Shown here: piece after piece, positions 36,101 to 44,758 of the stretch | Layout of the letters: each line of letters begins with the position of its first letter | How positions within the stretch are numbered: position 1 is the stretch's first letter | Assembly: GCA_963771655.1 (NCBI GenBank) | Contig: CAVYUG010000002.1 | Span: forward strand, 174,298 to 238,297 | Reading direction: 5' to 3' | Origin: JAWVFM01 sp963771655 | GTDB lineage: Bacteria; Actinomycetota; Thermoleophilia; Solirubrobacterales; 70-9 | DNA length: 64,000 bases | The notes under the pieces: model-generated | What the model was told of the DNA's origin: nothing | Seen by the model: the letters and a program-made list of their open reading frames with translations, nothing else | The model's database searches: none | Translations under genes and position numbers: made by a program

Positions 36101-37388
36101 CGGCGGCAAGCCGACCGTCGTCGCCTCGACCACCGGCTCGGCGACGATCGAGCTCTACGACACCTCCGGCCAGATCGTCCGCACGATCAACCAGGCCGTC
36201 TACGGGGCCGGCTCCAACGCCACCGACCGCACGGGCACGATCAACCTCTTCGAGTCGGCCTCGCTCGGGAAGCTCCTGCCGGGGGCGCCGCTCGACGTCA
36301 TCAAGTACGGGCTCAGCCTCTCCGACGTCGCCAACCTGCTGCTCGTCGGGCAGAACGTCCCCTACAACCACCTGATCGGCGCCTACGACTCATCCACCGG
36401 CGCGCCGCTCCCCTCGTTCCCGCTCATCACCGACGACTTCCAGTTCCTCTCCTCCTCCGACGTCGCGAAGGTCGACTCCGGCTCGTCGACCAACCAGGTG
36501 GTCGCCGGCACCGGCCTCGGGCTGCTCCACGCCTACGACGGCGCCTCGGGCCTCGACGCCCCGGGGTTCCCAAAGGTCACGGGCGGCTGGCTCTTCGCCC
36601 CGGCGGCGTTCTCCGACGACGGTCGCATGGCCGACATCACGCGCGAGGGCTACCTCTTCCAGTGGAACCTGCCGAAGCTGCCGAAGTGCCAGACGCGAGT
36701 GGCCCAGTTCCGCCACGACCCGCGCCAGTCGGGCAACTACGACACCGACGGCACCCCACCCTCGACGCCCACCAACCTCAGGGTTCTCTCGGGCGAGTTC
36801 GTATTCAGCTCGCCGGGCGACGACTACAGCTGCGGCACGCCCGCGAAGTACGAGATCGCCACCTCGGCGAAGCCGATCACGCCGCAGAACTTCGACCAGG
36901 CCGATGCCTACGCGAAGACGCCGACGCCCGTGCCGGGCGGCAACCAGGTCGTCTTCAACCCGACCTCGCACAGGCGCTACATCGCCTACCGCGCCGTCGA
37001 CGACGCCGGCAACGTCGGCTACTCGGCCGAGATCGACACCGGCTCTGGGCCGCCGCCACCGGGCCCCGGTCCGGGCGGGAGGCCGAACACCAAGATCAAG
37101 AAGCTCGAGGCGAGCTCGCGCAGGCACCGGGTGAAGGCGCGGTTCGCCGGCTCAGGCGGCTCCGGCTCGCCCTACAGGTTCGAGTGCAAGCTCCTGCATC
37201 CGAAGAAGCGCGGCAACCCGAAGAAGCCGTTCCACCGCTGCTCCTCGCCCTACCTCCACAAGCACCTGAAGAGCGGCCACTACATGCTCAAGGTCCGGGC
37301 GATCGACTCGGCCCGCGCGAAGGACTCCACGCCGGCCAAGCGCGAGTTCCGCATCAAGCGCCTGCACCGCCACCGCCACCACCACTAG
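33189..37388 (+). CDS. secreted subtilisin-like (S8) protease with FG-GAP/propeller-like repeats
   Basis: Predicted 1399 residues. After a signal peptide the S8 domain has D158 (VVVAVLDTGIKW), H273 (SNHGSGRMGE) and S449 (TGSENTGKAAGAAGL). The His and Ser surroundings differ from the usual GTHVAG and GTSMAAP, but the triad is kept. Residues about 670-1200 hold repeated 'DLNGDGVPEVV ... AYEPDGS' units, typical of FG-GAP/VCBS calcium-binding propellers. A fibronectin-like part and a basic, His-rich tail (HRHRHHH) end the protein. Probably secreted and calcium dependent. The C-terminal stop (37386-37388) meets the monooxygenase gene tail to tail. Confidence 0.88.
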   Translation: MGLGRGSARRRIACIAVGVCALLVAIAGVASAAARDFEHPANHAPADAQQQFGLPATDPQRADTPNDPGYDIAEPDDPDSKLNGGPFDASTNIYDEDFGFFGFPSARTRLTALYTAGPNLATCAAKVILPCPQISGFNASGAWKLDRGRPDVVVAVLDTGIKWDRNGLRTQVHLNRGELPVPKKAGGSDCASYDCNGDGEFNVTDYANDPRVSLNGGPHGVAGQVDAEDLIAAFTDGTDADSNGFADDIAGWDFFDNDNDPYDASSYFAASNHGSGRMGEVAERGNDGEGSIGVCPHCQLLPIRTWDTFVSDGNDFGMGMIYATDNGASVIEGANGSTYHSAFAEQASQYAYDHGVVQTYSGDDLNTGNHNYAANYGHAMLIQGTVPDTMGLGQDAGNEAAQALAGICQGIQQLGCPGTSIPALTYFRGANTTQYGGKSSISMEGSTGSENTGKAAGAAGLVVSAARDASPAVTLRPDETREILEQTAERVLAPNTIGLGIPDPGADPTKPSIDQWTTHFGWGRVNLGAAVALAQSGKIPPEVAIDSPDWYAPVTGNSIEITGLARSRFAAGGSFNWKLEWGVGEAPTSWTTAKSGTSTGTVTDFGSIDLSKVRSAIASSTPPVDLAGPTLSPTSPSPFKNEFTVRVVANGAGISTPGVDRRVLTSAQDSSLRSGFPKRMGTGGEAPIRYADLDGDNTQELIVPTEDGAIHAYEPDGSELAGWPVHTRAQLSAAGHDSAPGFHALEAGGSPPREPLRGPVVADLNGDGVPEVVDSAGIHVYAFEPDGSALAGFPVTENLSFCNPANESQPLVHPKCGFLSSPTVGHLEGPGRPLDIVIPSLDGHLYAFDEKGNPLPGFPVQLVDPAVPPDKRMIAESINEPAIGDLNGDGKDDVVVATNEAYDAVQDPQQALSALLAGAAGGSSRVYAVHSDGTGHAGGPFLPGWPVKLDGAIQTTLPLIGPGQDPSIANIGGKPTVVASTTGSATIELYDTSGQIVRTINQAVYGAGSNATDRTGTINLFESASLGKLLPGAPLDVIKYGLSLSDVANLLLVGQNVPYNHLIGAYDSSTGAPLPSFPLITDDFQFLSSSDVAKVDSGSSTNQVVAGTGLGLLHAYDGASGLDAPGFPKVTGGWLFAPAAFSDDGRMADITREGYLFQWNLPKLPKCQTRVAQFRHDPRQSGNYDTDGTPPSTPTNLRVLSGEFVFSSPGDDYSCGTPAKYEIATSAKPITPQNFDQADAYAKTPTPVPGGNQVVFNPTSHRRYIAYRAVDDAGNVGYSAEIDTGSGPPPPGPGPGGRPNTKIKKLEASSRRHRVKARFAGSGGSGSPYRFECKLLHPKKRGNPKKPFHRCSSPYLHKHLKSGHYMLKVRAIDSARAKDSTPAKREFRIKRLHRHRHHH

Positions 37389-38903
37389 GTCCCGCGCCGC
37401 CGCAATCGGCGGTCCGAACCAGGTGGCCAGCGCGTCAAGGAGCCCGGGCTGCGTCGGGTCCCCCACCCACGCCACGTATCCGTCGGGCCGAATCAGCACG
37501 GCGGCGGGAGCGGTCACCGTCCCCAGCGCCGGAAGCTCCCACGTCCCGACGTATTCGGCGTCGATCACCTGAACCCGATCGGCCCATGGAGCGATGTCGA
37601 GGCCGCCGGGCTCCACGAGGTTGAGCAGCACCGGCCGGGCATCGTGCAGCAGGGCGAAGACCCGCAGCGGGCCGTCGGCGGTGATGAGGTCGAGATCGGG
37701 CACGCGGCGCCCGAGGAGCGGGTGTCCCTCGCCGAGCTCGTAATGAATGCCCAGGCCGGACATCGTCGCGGCGAATCGTCGGCGGGGCTCGTCGGCTCCG
37801 AGGAACTCGGCGACGGTGTCGCGCAGGGCATTCGTGCGTTCGTCCCGGCGGCGAAGCGCGACCAGCGCCATCGTGTTCCGCAGCACCATCGCAGCGACCG
37901 GGTGACGCTCGGCGTGGTAGGTGTCGAGCAGGCTCTCGGGGGATGTCCCGTTGACCACCTGGGCCAGCTTCCACCCGAGGTTCACCGCATCCTGCACGCC
38001 GACCTGAAGGCCCTGACCGCCGTCCGGGGCATGCACGTGTGCGGCGTCGCCGGCCAGCAGGACCCGTCCCTCGCGGTAGGTTGCGGCCTGCCGGGTCATA
38101 TCGGTGAACCTGGAGATCCACGTGGAATTGTGGATCCCGTAATCGGTCCCGTAGACGGTGATGAGCGCCTCGCTGAGGTCCTGCAGTGTGGGTTCGCCCG
38201 CGGCTTCGATGCGCCTCTCGGTCACCATGACCCGTACCGGCCCGCTATCCGCGTAGACCACCTCGCCGTCGCGGATCTCGTAGTCCGCCCTGCCGAGGGC
38301 ATGCGTGCCGAGGGCGTCGTGGCGGATGCCCAATTCCGGCTCCTCGGACATCTCGACCTCGGCGATCAGGCTGCTGGTCGTCGGGTCCCAGCCGGGGAAC
38401 TCGATGCCGGCTGCCTTGCGGACAAGACTGCGCCCTCCGTCGCACCCCACGAGGTACTGCGCCCGCAGCGACCGGCCGTCGGAGAGCTCGACGTCGACGC
38501 CGGTTTCGCCCTGCCCGAAGCCCGTCACCTCACGTCCGCGGTGGATCGGCACCTCGAGCTCTCCGACCCAGCCGGCCAGGATGCGCTCGATGTGCTTCTG
38601 CCAGAGCCCGAGCCCGTAGGGATGCCGGGTTGGAAAGTCGCTGATGTCCAGGGGAACCCCCGCGAACGCCCCGACCTGGGTCACCTGCCCTTCCGAGAGG
38701 AACCGATCGGCGATGCCGCGCTGGTCGAGGACCTCGATGGTGCGCGAGTGCAGGCCGCCCGCGCGCGAGCCGGGGAGGTCCTGGCTCGGGCGCCGCTCGA
38801 CGATCGCGACGTCCACCCCCGCCAGGGCCAGCTCACCCGCGAGCATCAGCCCTGTCGGACCTCCTCCGGCGATCACCACCTCATGCTCGGTAATCCCACC
38901 CAT
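37152..38903 (-). CDS. FAD-dependent aromatic hydroxylase (PheA/TfdB type), stop apparently displaced
   Basis: The open frame encodes 583 residues. Residues 1-500 match flavin monooxygenases: HEVVIAGGGPTGLMLAGELA (FAD loop), LVGCDGGRSLVRKAAGI (DG motif), VLLAGDAAHVHAPDGGQG (second FAD motif) and the C-terminal thioredoxin-like domain ending LATWFGPP. Relatives end about there. The frame instead continues 236 bases antisense into the subtilase gene with low-quality sequence. In the frame one base over, a stop lies at 37385-37387, overlapping the subtilase stop, so a one-base change near 37390-37410 is likely. It hydroxylates an aromatic compound with NAD(P)H and oxygen. Substrate unknown. Confidence 0.8.
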   Translation of the reverse strand: MGGITEHEVVIAGGGPTGLMLAGELALAGVDVAIVERRPSQDLPGSRAGGLHSRTIEVLDQRGIADRFLSEGQVTQVGAFAGVPLDISDFPTRHPYGLGLWQKHIERILAGWVGELEVPIHRGREVTGFGQGETGVDVELSDGRSLRAQYLVGCDGGRSLVRKAAGIEFPGWDPTTSSLIAEVEMSEEPELGIRHDALGTHALGRADYEIRDGEVVYADSGPVRVMVTERRIEAAGEPTLQDLSEALITVYGTDYGIHNSTWISRFTDMTRQAATYREGRVLLAGDAAHVHAPDGGQGLQVGVQDAVNLGWKLAQVVNGTSPESLLDTYHAERHPVAAMVLRNTMALVALRRRDERTNALRDTVAEFLGADEPRRRFAATMSGLGIHYELGEGHPLLGRRVPDLDLITADGPLRVFALLHDARPVLLNLVEPGGLDIAPWADRVQVIDAEYVGTWELPALGTVTAPAAVLIRPDGYVAWVGDPTQPGLLDALATWFGPPIAAARDLVVVAVAVQALDAELALGRRGVLRAGRVDRPDLEHVVAALQVLVEVGRGAAVERLLRVAALLRMQELALEPVGRAGAA

Positions 38904-39073
38904 TTCGCTCCTTCCATCCCGTTGTTTCGGCGCTTCGCCGGGCGATTATGCGGGAGGAATCGGGGCCTCATGAGGGCCTCCGAAGCGGTATAAATTGAGT
39001 GTGGCGAGGGGGTTAGGGGGCTAGGCTCCTCAGCGTGAGCCGATGCGCGCGCTTCACCCGCGCAAACCCGCGC

Positions 39074-39117
39074 GAACGTCCCTCGCTGGGGGCTATAAGC
39101 GGCGTTGAGGGACGTTC
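39074..39117. repeat. palindromic element, copy 1 (left of dedA-like gene)
   Basis: GAACGTCCCTC pairs with GAGGGACGTTC over a 22-base loop. Bases 39074-39097 are exactly the reverse complement of 39832-39855. Confidence 0.7.
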
Positions 39118-39184
39118 GGCGAGACTCAGCTTCTTCTCAGCTGATCTTTAGCGATCGCTCAGGCGGGTCGACGAACCTGATTGC

Positions 39185-39790
39185 GTGCCCCTCCCTATCG
39201 ACCCGCAGCTCGGCTATGCGGCGCTCTTCGGCGTCGTCTTCGCCGAGTCGGCGGGTCTCCCGGTGCCCGGCGAGACCGCCCTCCTAGCGGCGGGCGTGCT
39301 CGCCGGCGCCGGGCAGCTTGCTCTCGGGGCGGTGATCGCCATCGCCGCCGCCGCAGCGATCCTCGGCGACAACCTGGGCTACGCGGTGGGCCATCGCGGC
39401 GGCCGGCGCCTGCTGCTTCGCCCGGGCCCGCTGGCGGGCTGGCGCCACCGCTCGCTCCATCGCGCCGAGGCCTTCTTCGCGCGCTACGGGGAGCCCGCGG
39501 TCTTCCTGGCCCGCTGGGTCCCGATCGCCCGCTACCTGACGCCGCTCACCGCCGGTGCGGCCGAGATGCCGTGGCGGCGCTTCACGGCCTTCAACGCCGC
39601 CGGTGCGGTCGCCTGGTGCGCGAGCCTCGCCACGCTCGCGGCCTTCGCCGGCCCGGCCGGCGCGGCCACGGTGTCCGCCGTCGGCCTGGTCATGGCCGGG
39701 GGCGGCGCCCTCCTCGCGGCCATGCGCGCCCTCGCCGCTCGCCGCCGGGCCGCCGCGCCCGCGCCGGCCCTGGCGCCGGTTGCGGGCTAG
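39185..39790 (+). CDS. DedA-family membrane protein
   Basis: Predicted 201 residues from GTG 39185. DedA/SNARE-associated features: FAESAGLPVPGETALLAAG at the first helix (the E-x3-P-x-P-x-E pattern), GDNLGYAVGHRGGRRLL, and the Arg-containing FFARYGEPAVFLARWVPIARYLTPLTAG. These are lipid-scramblase/transport-like membrane proteins, some known to recycle undecaprenyl phosphate. The gene sits between two inverted copies of a palindrome. Confidence 0.9.
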   Translation: MPLPIDPQLGYAALFGVVFAESAGLPVPGETALLAAGVLAGAGQLALGAVIAIAAAAAILGDNLGYAVGHRGGRRLLLRPGPLAGWRHRSLHRAEAFFARYGEPAVFLARWVPIARYLTPLTAGAAEMPWRRFTAFNAAGAVAWCASLATLAAFAGPAGAATVSAVGLVMAGGGALLAAMRALAARRRAAAPAPALAPVAG

Positions 39791-39811
39791 CCTCGCCGCC
39801 ACCCGCCTCGC

Positions 39812-39855
39812 GAACGTCCCGCGCTACCCCGTATAGCCCCCAGCGAGGGACGTTC
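39812..39855. repeat. palindromic element, copy 2 (right of dedA-like gene)
   Basis: GAACGTCCC (39812-39820) pairs with GGGACGTTC (39847-39855). Its second half is the exact reverse complement of the first half of copy 1. Confidence 0.7.
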
Positions 39856-39873
39856 GGCGAGAATTGCAGCGCC

Positions 39874-40014
39874 GTGAGCGCCACCTCCATCGTCAAGCCC
39901 GTGCCGACGTGCCGTCATTGCGGGACGCCGGGCGTTCGGTTCCTCCAGCGGTGCCCGCGCTGCGGGCGCCGCCACCTCATCCCCTCGGCGAACGTGCCGG
40001 GCGCGAAGCACTAG
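39874..40014 (+). CDS. small zinc-ribbon protein
   Basis: Predicted 46 residues from GTG 39874. Two Cys pairs (CRHCGTPGVRFLQRCPRCG) form a rubredoxin-like zinc ribbon, followed by RRHLIPSA. Its size and position right after the palindrome fit a real small gene. No partner is evident. Confidence 0.55.
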   Translation: MSATSIVKPVPTCRHCGTPGVRFLQRCPRCGRRHLIPSANVPGAKH

Positions 40015-40101
40015 GGTCGGGACGCCCGGCCCCGCGCCAATTGTGATCTGGGACCGGCCATAGCCGGGTTCAAGTCACAAACGCCCTTGGACGCGCCGGG
40101 C

Positions 40102-40437
40102 TCAGCGCTGGGCGAGCGCGAACGGGCTGCCCTCCGAGTCGCGGCAGATCGCCCACCGCTCGCCCGGGTGAACGAGCGTGCCGCCGAGCTCGACGACCCG
40201 GTCCTGCGCCGTCGCGATGTCGTCGACCTCGAAGTAGGGGAGGGAGAAGGAATCGCCAGGCCCCTGGCCGCGCGCGTGGACGCCCACCGCGGGCTCGGCG
40301 GAGGTCGTCTGCCATCCCGCGCCCTCTCCCTCGCCCCGCTCGGCGAGCTCGAGGCCCAGCAGGCCGCCCCAGAAGGCGAGGGCGCGGTTGGTGTCGTCGG
40401 CCGGGAACTCGATCAGCGACGGGCGGGCAGATGGCAT
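40102..40437 (-). CDS. VOC-family (glyoxalase-like) protein
   Basis: Predicted 111 residues. ATG at 40437 is chosen because it directly precedes the domain (PSLIEFPADDTNRALAFWGG). Later parts include DSFSLPYFEVDDIATAQDRV and CRDSEGSPFALAQ, the usual beta-alpha-beta-beta-beta modules of the vicinal-oxygen-chelate fold. Enzymatic role unknown; many members bind metals or small drugs. Confidence 0.8.
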   Translation of the reverse strand: MPSARPSLIEFPADDTNRALAFWGGLLGLELAERGEGEGAGWQTTSAEPAVGVHARGQGPGDSFSLPYFEVDDIATAQDRVVELGGTLVHPGERWAICRDSEGSPFALAQR

Positions 40438-40480
40438 GCAATGACCATATTCGAGCGGTATGAGCCGGTAGCCTCGGCGC

Positions 40481-41956
40481 GTGGCTGAGGAGCCGAGCGA
40501 GCAGCCCACGCAGGACGTGACGATGGGCCAGGTGACGGTGGCGCCGCGCAAGGGGCGGCGGCGCCTCGTCAAGGTGCTCCTGGTTCTCGCCGGGCTCCTC
40601 GCGTTCCTCAGCATCTTCTCGGTCTGGGTGGAGCGCCAGGCGCTCGACACCAACGAGTGGGTCTCGACCTCGGGCCACTTCCTCGAGGACGACACGATCC
40701 GCGCCGCGGTCGGCGACTACCTCGTCGACCAGCTCTACGCGAACGTCAACGTCAAGAAGCAGATCGGCAGCGTCCTGCCGGGCGAGGTCAAGAAGTTCTC
40801 CGGCCCGGCGGCGGCCGGCCTGCGGCAGGTGGCGGGCAGCGCCGCCGACAAGATCCTCGAGACCTCCACCGCGCAAAGCCTCTGGGAGACGGCCAACCGC
40901 GACGCACACGAGCAGTTACTCGCGGTGCTGAACGGTGGCGGCGAGACCGTCACCACGCAGAACGGCGAGGTCACGCTCAACCTCGGCTCGCTCGTCAACA
41001 ACCTGCTCGGGCAGGTGAGCTTCGGGCCGAGCATCGAGCTGCCGCCCGACGCGGGGCAGATCACGATCCTCCACTCGGACCAGCTCGGCACCGCGCAGGA
41101 CATCGCGGTCGCGGTCAAGGGTCTCGCGATCGTCTTCATCCTCCTGACGCTCGGCACGCTCAGCCTGGCCATCTACCTCTCGAAGGGCGAGCGCTGGATC
41201 ACCATCCTCTACGGCGGCGTCGCGCTGGTGGCGGCGGGCTTCGCGGTGATCGTTGCGCGGCACGTCGCCGGCGGGATCGTCGTCAACCAGCTCGTCAAGG
41301 ACCCGAGCGTGAAACCCGCGGCCGACAACGCGTGGGACATCGCAACGACGCTCATGACCTCGATCGCGACCAGCGTGATCATCGCCGGGTTCCTCTTCAT
41401 CGTCGCCGGCTGGCTCGCCTCGCCGACGAAGCTCGCCTGGCGCGTTCGCAAGGCGGCGGCGCCGGTGCTCCAGCAGCAGACGGGCTGGGTCTACGGCGGG
41501 CTCGCCGTGGTCCTCGGGATCTACTTCCTCTCGGCGGGCACCCAGGGCCTCCGCCAGTTCCTCACCACGCTCGCGATCGGCGCCATGGCCGCCTACGGCA
41601 TCGACGGCATGCGGCGCCAGACAACGCGCGAGTTCCCCGACGCCAAGGACTCCGACGTCTTCGTCCGCGCGAGGGACCGGATGGTCGAGGGCGCGAAGTC
41701 GCTCGGCGAGAGCGCGAAGTCGGCTGGGGAGACGGCCCGCAAGAAGGCGCTCACCGAGCGCGAGCCGAGCGACGGCGCCGCGACCGACGGCCGCCCGGCC
41801 GAGGCCCCGACCGCGCCGATGGCCACGGCCGCACCCGCGCGCACGCCGCAGGACGCGAAGATCGAGCAGCTCGAGCGCCTCGCCGCCCTCCACGACAAGG
41901 GCATCCTGACCGACGAGGAGATGGCCGCCGAGAAGGCGAAGGTCCTGGCGGACTGA
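40481..41956 (+). CDS. membrane protein with C-terminal SHOCT domain
   Basis: Predicted 491 residues from GTG 40481. One N-terminal helix (VKVLLVLAGLLAFLSIFSVW), a large outer loop of about 170 residues and then four helices (about 200-365). The cytoplasmic tail is helical and charged and ends IEQLERLAALHDKGILTDEEM, a SHOCT (short C-terminal) domain, which is thought to aid oligomerisation. No enzyme motif. The short gap of 6 bases to the following reductase suggests they are cotranscribed. Confidence 0.75.
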   Translation: MAEEPSEQPTQDVTMGQVTVAPRKGRRRLVKVLLVLAGLLAFLSIFSVWVERQALDTNEWVSTSGHFLEDDTIRAAVGDYLVDQLYANVNVKKQIGSVLPGEVKKFSGPAAAGLRQVAGSAADKILETSTAQSLWETANRDAHEQLLAVLNGGGETVTTQNGEVTLNLGSLVNNLLGQVSFGPSIELPPDAGQITILHSDQLGTAQDIAVAVKGLAIVFILLTLGTLSLAIYLSKGERWITILYGGVALVAAGFAVIVARHVAGGIVVNQLVKDPSVKPAADNAWDIATTLMTSIATSVIIAGFLFIVAGWLASPTKLAWRVRKAAAPVLQQQTGWVYGGLAVVLGIYFLSAGTQGLRQFLTTLAIGAMAAYGIDGMRRQTTREFPDAKDSDVFVRARDRMVEGAKSLGESAKSAGETARKKALTEREPSDGAATDGRPAEAPTAPMATAAPARTPQDAKIEQLERLAALHDKGILTDEEMAAEKAKVLAD

Positions 41957-41962
41957 GGGCTC

Positions 41963-42526
41963 GTCACGGCGCGGCTCGTCTACTCAGCGATCTGCTCGCT
42001 CGACGGCTACATCGAGGACGCGTCGGGCAAGTTCGACTGGGCGGCGCCGGGCGAGGAGGTCCACGCCTTCGTCAACGATCTCGAGCGCGGCATGGGCACC
42101 CACCTCTACGGCCGCCGGATGTACGAGACGATGGTCGTCTGGGAGTCCGACGACCTCATCGAGGGCGAGCCGGACGTGATGCGCGACTACGCGGAGATCT
42201 GGCGCGCGGCCGAGAAGGTCGTCTACTCGCGGACGCTCACCGAGCCCTCGAGCGAGCGGACCCGCGTCGAGCGCGACTTCGACCCCGGCGCCATCGCGCG
42301 CATGAAGGCGGAGGCGGATCGCGACCTGTCGGTCGGCGGCCCGGAGCTCGCGGCCGAGGCGCTCCGCGCCGGCCTGGTGGACGAGGTCGGCCTGTTCCTC
42401 GTGCCGATCATCGTCGGCGCTGGCAAGCGGGCCCTGCCCGAGGATCAACGGATCGAGCTCGAGCTCCTCGAAGAGCGGCGCTTCGCGAGCGGCGTCGTCT
42501 ACCTCCGCTACGCGCTGCGCGCCTGA
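41963..42526 (+). CDS. dihydrofolate-reductase-fold protein (RibD C-terminal type)
   Basis: Predicted about 187 residues. The domain begins RLVYSAICSLDGYIEDASG, contains HLYGRRMYETM, and ends SVGGPELAAEALRAGLVDEVGLFLVPIIVGAG. This is the DHFR-like family that reduces folate-like or unknown substrates with NADPH. In this frame no ATG, GTG or TTG precedes the domain; the first codons after the upstream stop are GGG CTC GTC ACG. A base change turning GTG into GTC, or an unusual start, is likely. ATG 42092 would cut off the first 43 residues of the domain. Confidence 0.78.
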   Translation, partial: VTARLVYSAICSLDGYIEDASGKFDWAAPGEEVHAFVNDLERGMGTHLYGRRMYETMVVWESDDLIEGEPDVMRDYAEIWRAAEKVVYSRTLTEPSSERTRVERDFDPGAIARMKAEADRDLSVGGPELAAEALRAGLVDEVGLFLVPIIVGAGKRALPEDQRIELELLEERRFASGVVYLRYALRA

Positions 42527-42549
42527 GGAGTCGTATCGTCCCGGGCGGG

Positions 42550-43719
42550 ATGCGACGCACGGCGCTGCTTACGGGGGTGGCGGTAACCGCCTGGCTCGCG
42601 CTCGCGGCACCCTCGGCGCCCGCCTTCACCCACGCCCAGAAGAAGGCGTTCCGCCAGACGGTGCTGAAGGAGAAGCACCGCGACCGCTACCCGGGGATGA
42701 TCGTCGGCGTCTGGAAGCACGGCCACGGGCGGTTCATCTTCACGCCCGGCCACGCGCGCACCGGCTCGAAGCGCCGCCCGATGACCCCGCACACGCCGAC
42801 CAGGATCGGCAGCGTCACCAAGACCTTCACCGCGACGGTGATCCTCCGCCTCATCCAGGCCCACAAGCTCCACCTGGGCGACACGGTGAGCGAGTTCATC
42901 GGCGGGATTCCGAACGGCCGGCGGATCACGATCCGCGAGCTCCTCAACATGACCAGCGGGCTGCCGGACTTCCCGCCGCAGGTCGCACAGTCGATCTTCA
43001 GCCACCTTCGGCGCGAGCGCGGCCCGCTTCGGTTCGCCCGCCGCTCGATCAAGATCGGCCCGGTCGCCAATCCGCCGGCACCGTTCCTCTACTCGAACGT
43101 GAACTACCTGCTGCTCGGCGTCATCGCCCGGAGGGTGAGCGGCGACAGCATGCACGCGAGCTACGCGAAGCTCTTCCACCGCGTCGGCCTCGGCCATACG
43201 GAGTTCCGCGTGCGGCCGAAGCTGCCGCGCCACATGGCCCACGGCTACGTCAAGCAGGACGCTCGGCAGGAGGACACCACCCGCATCAACATCTCACCCT
43301 GGTTCACCGCCGGCGCGATGATCTCGACGGTCGGCGACCTCGCGAAGTGGGTCCACGCGATCGCCACCGGCCACCACCTGTTGAGCCCGCGCCTCGAGCG
43401 CGCCCGTCTCAACATCCCCCAGAGTGGCCTCTACGGGCTGGGCATCTTCCGCGTCGGGACGCTGAAGGCGGGCAAGACGATCAACTTCTACGGCCACAAC
43501 GGCGCCGTCCCCGGCTACGACTCGATGGCGCTCTACTCGCCGGCCCGCAAGATCACGATCGTCGTTCTCGGCAACACCTCGGTCGCCTTCGACAAGTTCT
43601 TCCGCAAGCCGAAGCCGCCCGACCCGGGCCTCTTCAAGGCCTTCGGCTCGCTCGCCTGCATCGCCCTGCACCCGGATGTGAGCCCGGGCGCGGGCTGTGC
43701 GCTCGGCCCCAACTCCTAG
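42550..43719 (+). CDS. serine hydrolase (beta-lactamase / D-Ala-D-Ala carboxypeptidase type)
   Basis: Predicted 389 residues with a signal peptide (VTAWLALAAPSAPAFT). Catalytic motifs are complete: RIGSVTKTFTATVI (S-x-x-K), FLYSNVNYLLLG (Y-x-N) and FYGHNGAVPGYDS (H-x-G). Exported. It probably trims peptidoglycan peptides or hydrolyses a D-amino-acid or ester substrate. It is a distant paralogue of the gene at 30317-31444, whose motifs are lost. Confidence 0.88.
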   Translation: MRRTALLTGVAVTAWLALAAPSAPAFTHAQKKAFRQTVLKEKHRDRYPGMIVGVWKHGHGRFIFTPGHARTGSKRRPMTPHTPTRIGSVTKTFTATVILRLIQAHKLHLGDTVSEFIGGIPNGRRITIRELLNMTSGLPDFPPQVAQSIFSHLRRERGPLRFARRSIKIGPVANPPAPFLYSNVNYLLLGVIARRVSGDSMHASYAKLFHRVGLGHTEFRVRPKLPRHMAHGYVKQDARQEDTTRINISPWFTAGAMISTVGDLAKWVHAIATGHHLLSPRLERARLNIPQSGLYGLGIFRVGTLKAGKTINFYGHNGAVPGYDSMALYSPARKITIVVLGNTSVAFDKFFRKPKPPDPGLFKAFGSLACIALHPDVSPGAGCALGPNS

Positions 43720-43751
43720 CGGCTTGCCCCAGACCGGCATCATTCGGGGCG

Positions 43752-44751
43752 GTGAACCCGCGTCCGCAGGGCCGCGCGATCGTCGGCGTGCTGATCGCCG
43801 CCGCGATCTTCACCCTCGTCGTTGTCTCGCAGAAGAGCGGTAATGGCGGCGGGGGAGAGCGCGCGCATCACGTCGCCTTTGGAGGCGGGGCGGCCGGCCG
43901 CCATGACCGCCGCGAGCGCCAGCGCCATCACCGCCGGCACGCAACGGCAGCACCGCCGGCACGCACGGCGCCACCATCGCCGGCGCCATCGTCGGCCGAC
44001 CCGCGCGGGCATCGTCGCGAGCCGTTGCAGCTACACCAACCCCGGCTCGAGCGCCTGCGGGAGCGTTCCGCCGCCCGGCAGCTGCCATCTCCGCGATGGC
44101 GGCGCGCTCCAGGACCCGAGCTGCACGCCGGGCGCCATCGACCCACGCGTGAGCCAGGCCAGCATCGACTCCACGATCTGCGTCAGCGGCTACACCAGCG
44201 AGGTGCGCCCCCCTTACTCGTATACCGCGCCGCTTGAGTCCGAGCTCCTCCGCTCGTACGGCCTCTCCGCCTCTCCGGCGAGCACCGAGCTCGACCACCT
44301 GATCTCGCTTGAACTGGGCGGCGCGCCCGCGGATCCACGAAATCTCTTCCCCGAGCCCTACGCCGGCCGCAGGGGCGCCACCGACAAGGACGCGCTCGAG
44401 AACCGCCTGCACGCGGAGGTCTGCGCGGGCTCGATCAGCCTCGCGACCGCCCAGCACGAGATCCTCGACTGGGTGAAGTACCAGGCGCCGGCACCTGCTC
44501 CGGCCGCAGCTCCGTCGAGCGCGCCGACTCCGTCGGCGGGCGGTGGAGGAGGTGGTGCTTCGTCGGGTGGCGGGTCGAACTGCGACCCCAACTACTCCGG
44601 TGTCTGCCTCGATCCGGACGCCTCCGACTACGACTGCGCCGGCGGCGGGGGCGACGGGCCGAAATACGTCCAGGGCCCGATCCGCGTCACGGGCAGCGAT
44701 CACTACTACCTCGACGGAAACGGCGACGGGATCGGCCTGCGAGTAGGTTGA
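43752..44751 (+). CDS. exported HNH-type nuclease-like protein, frame-shifted
   Basis: A signal-anchor (GRAIVGVLIAAAIFTLVVVSQ) begins at GTG 43752 in one frame, and the body continues in another, so a base shift lies between about 43880 and 44025 in the low-complexity linker. The body has ASTELDHLISLELGGAPADPRNLFPE, the HNH-like motif of secreted nucleases (D-H-L ... N-L-F-P-E). After a Gly/Ser linker comes CDPNYSGVCLDPDASDYDCA and DGNGDGIGL, resembling the C-terminal domain of secreted actinobacterial thermonucleases. If intact it would cut DNA outside the cell. Confidence 0.72.
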
Positions 44752-44758
44752 CGCGCGC

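Noticed and set aside
38904..39073. Promoter or small gene between monooxygenase and DedA genes
   Set aside because: Apart from the palindrome further right, I see no clear box or frame.
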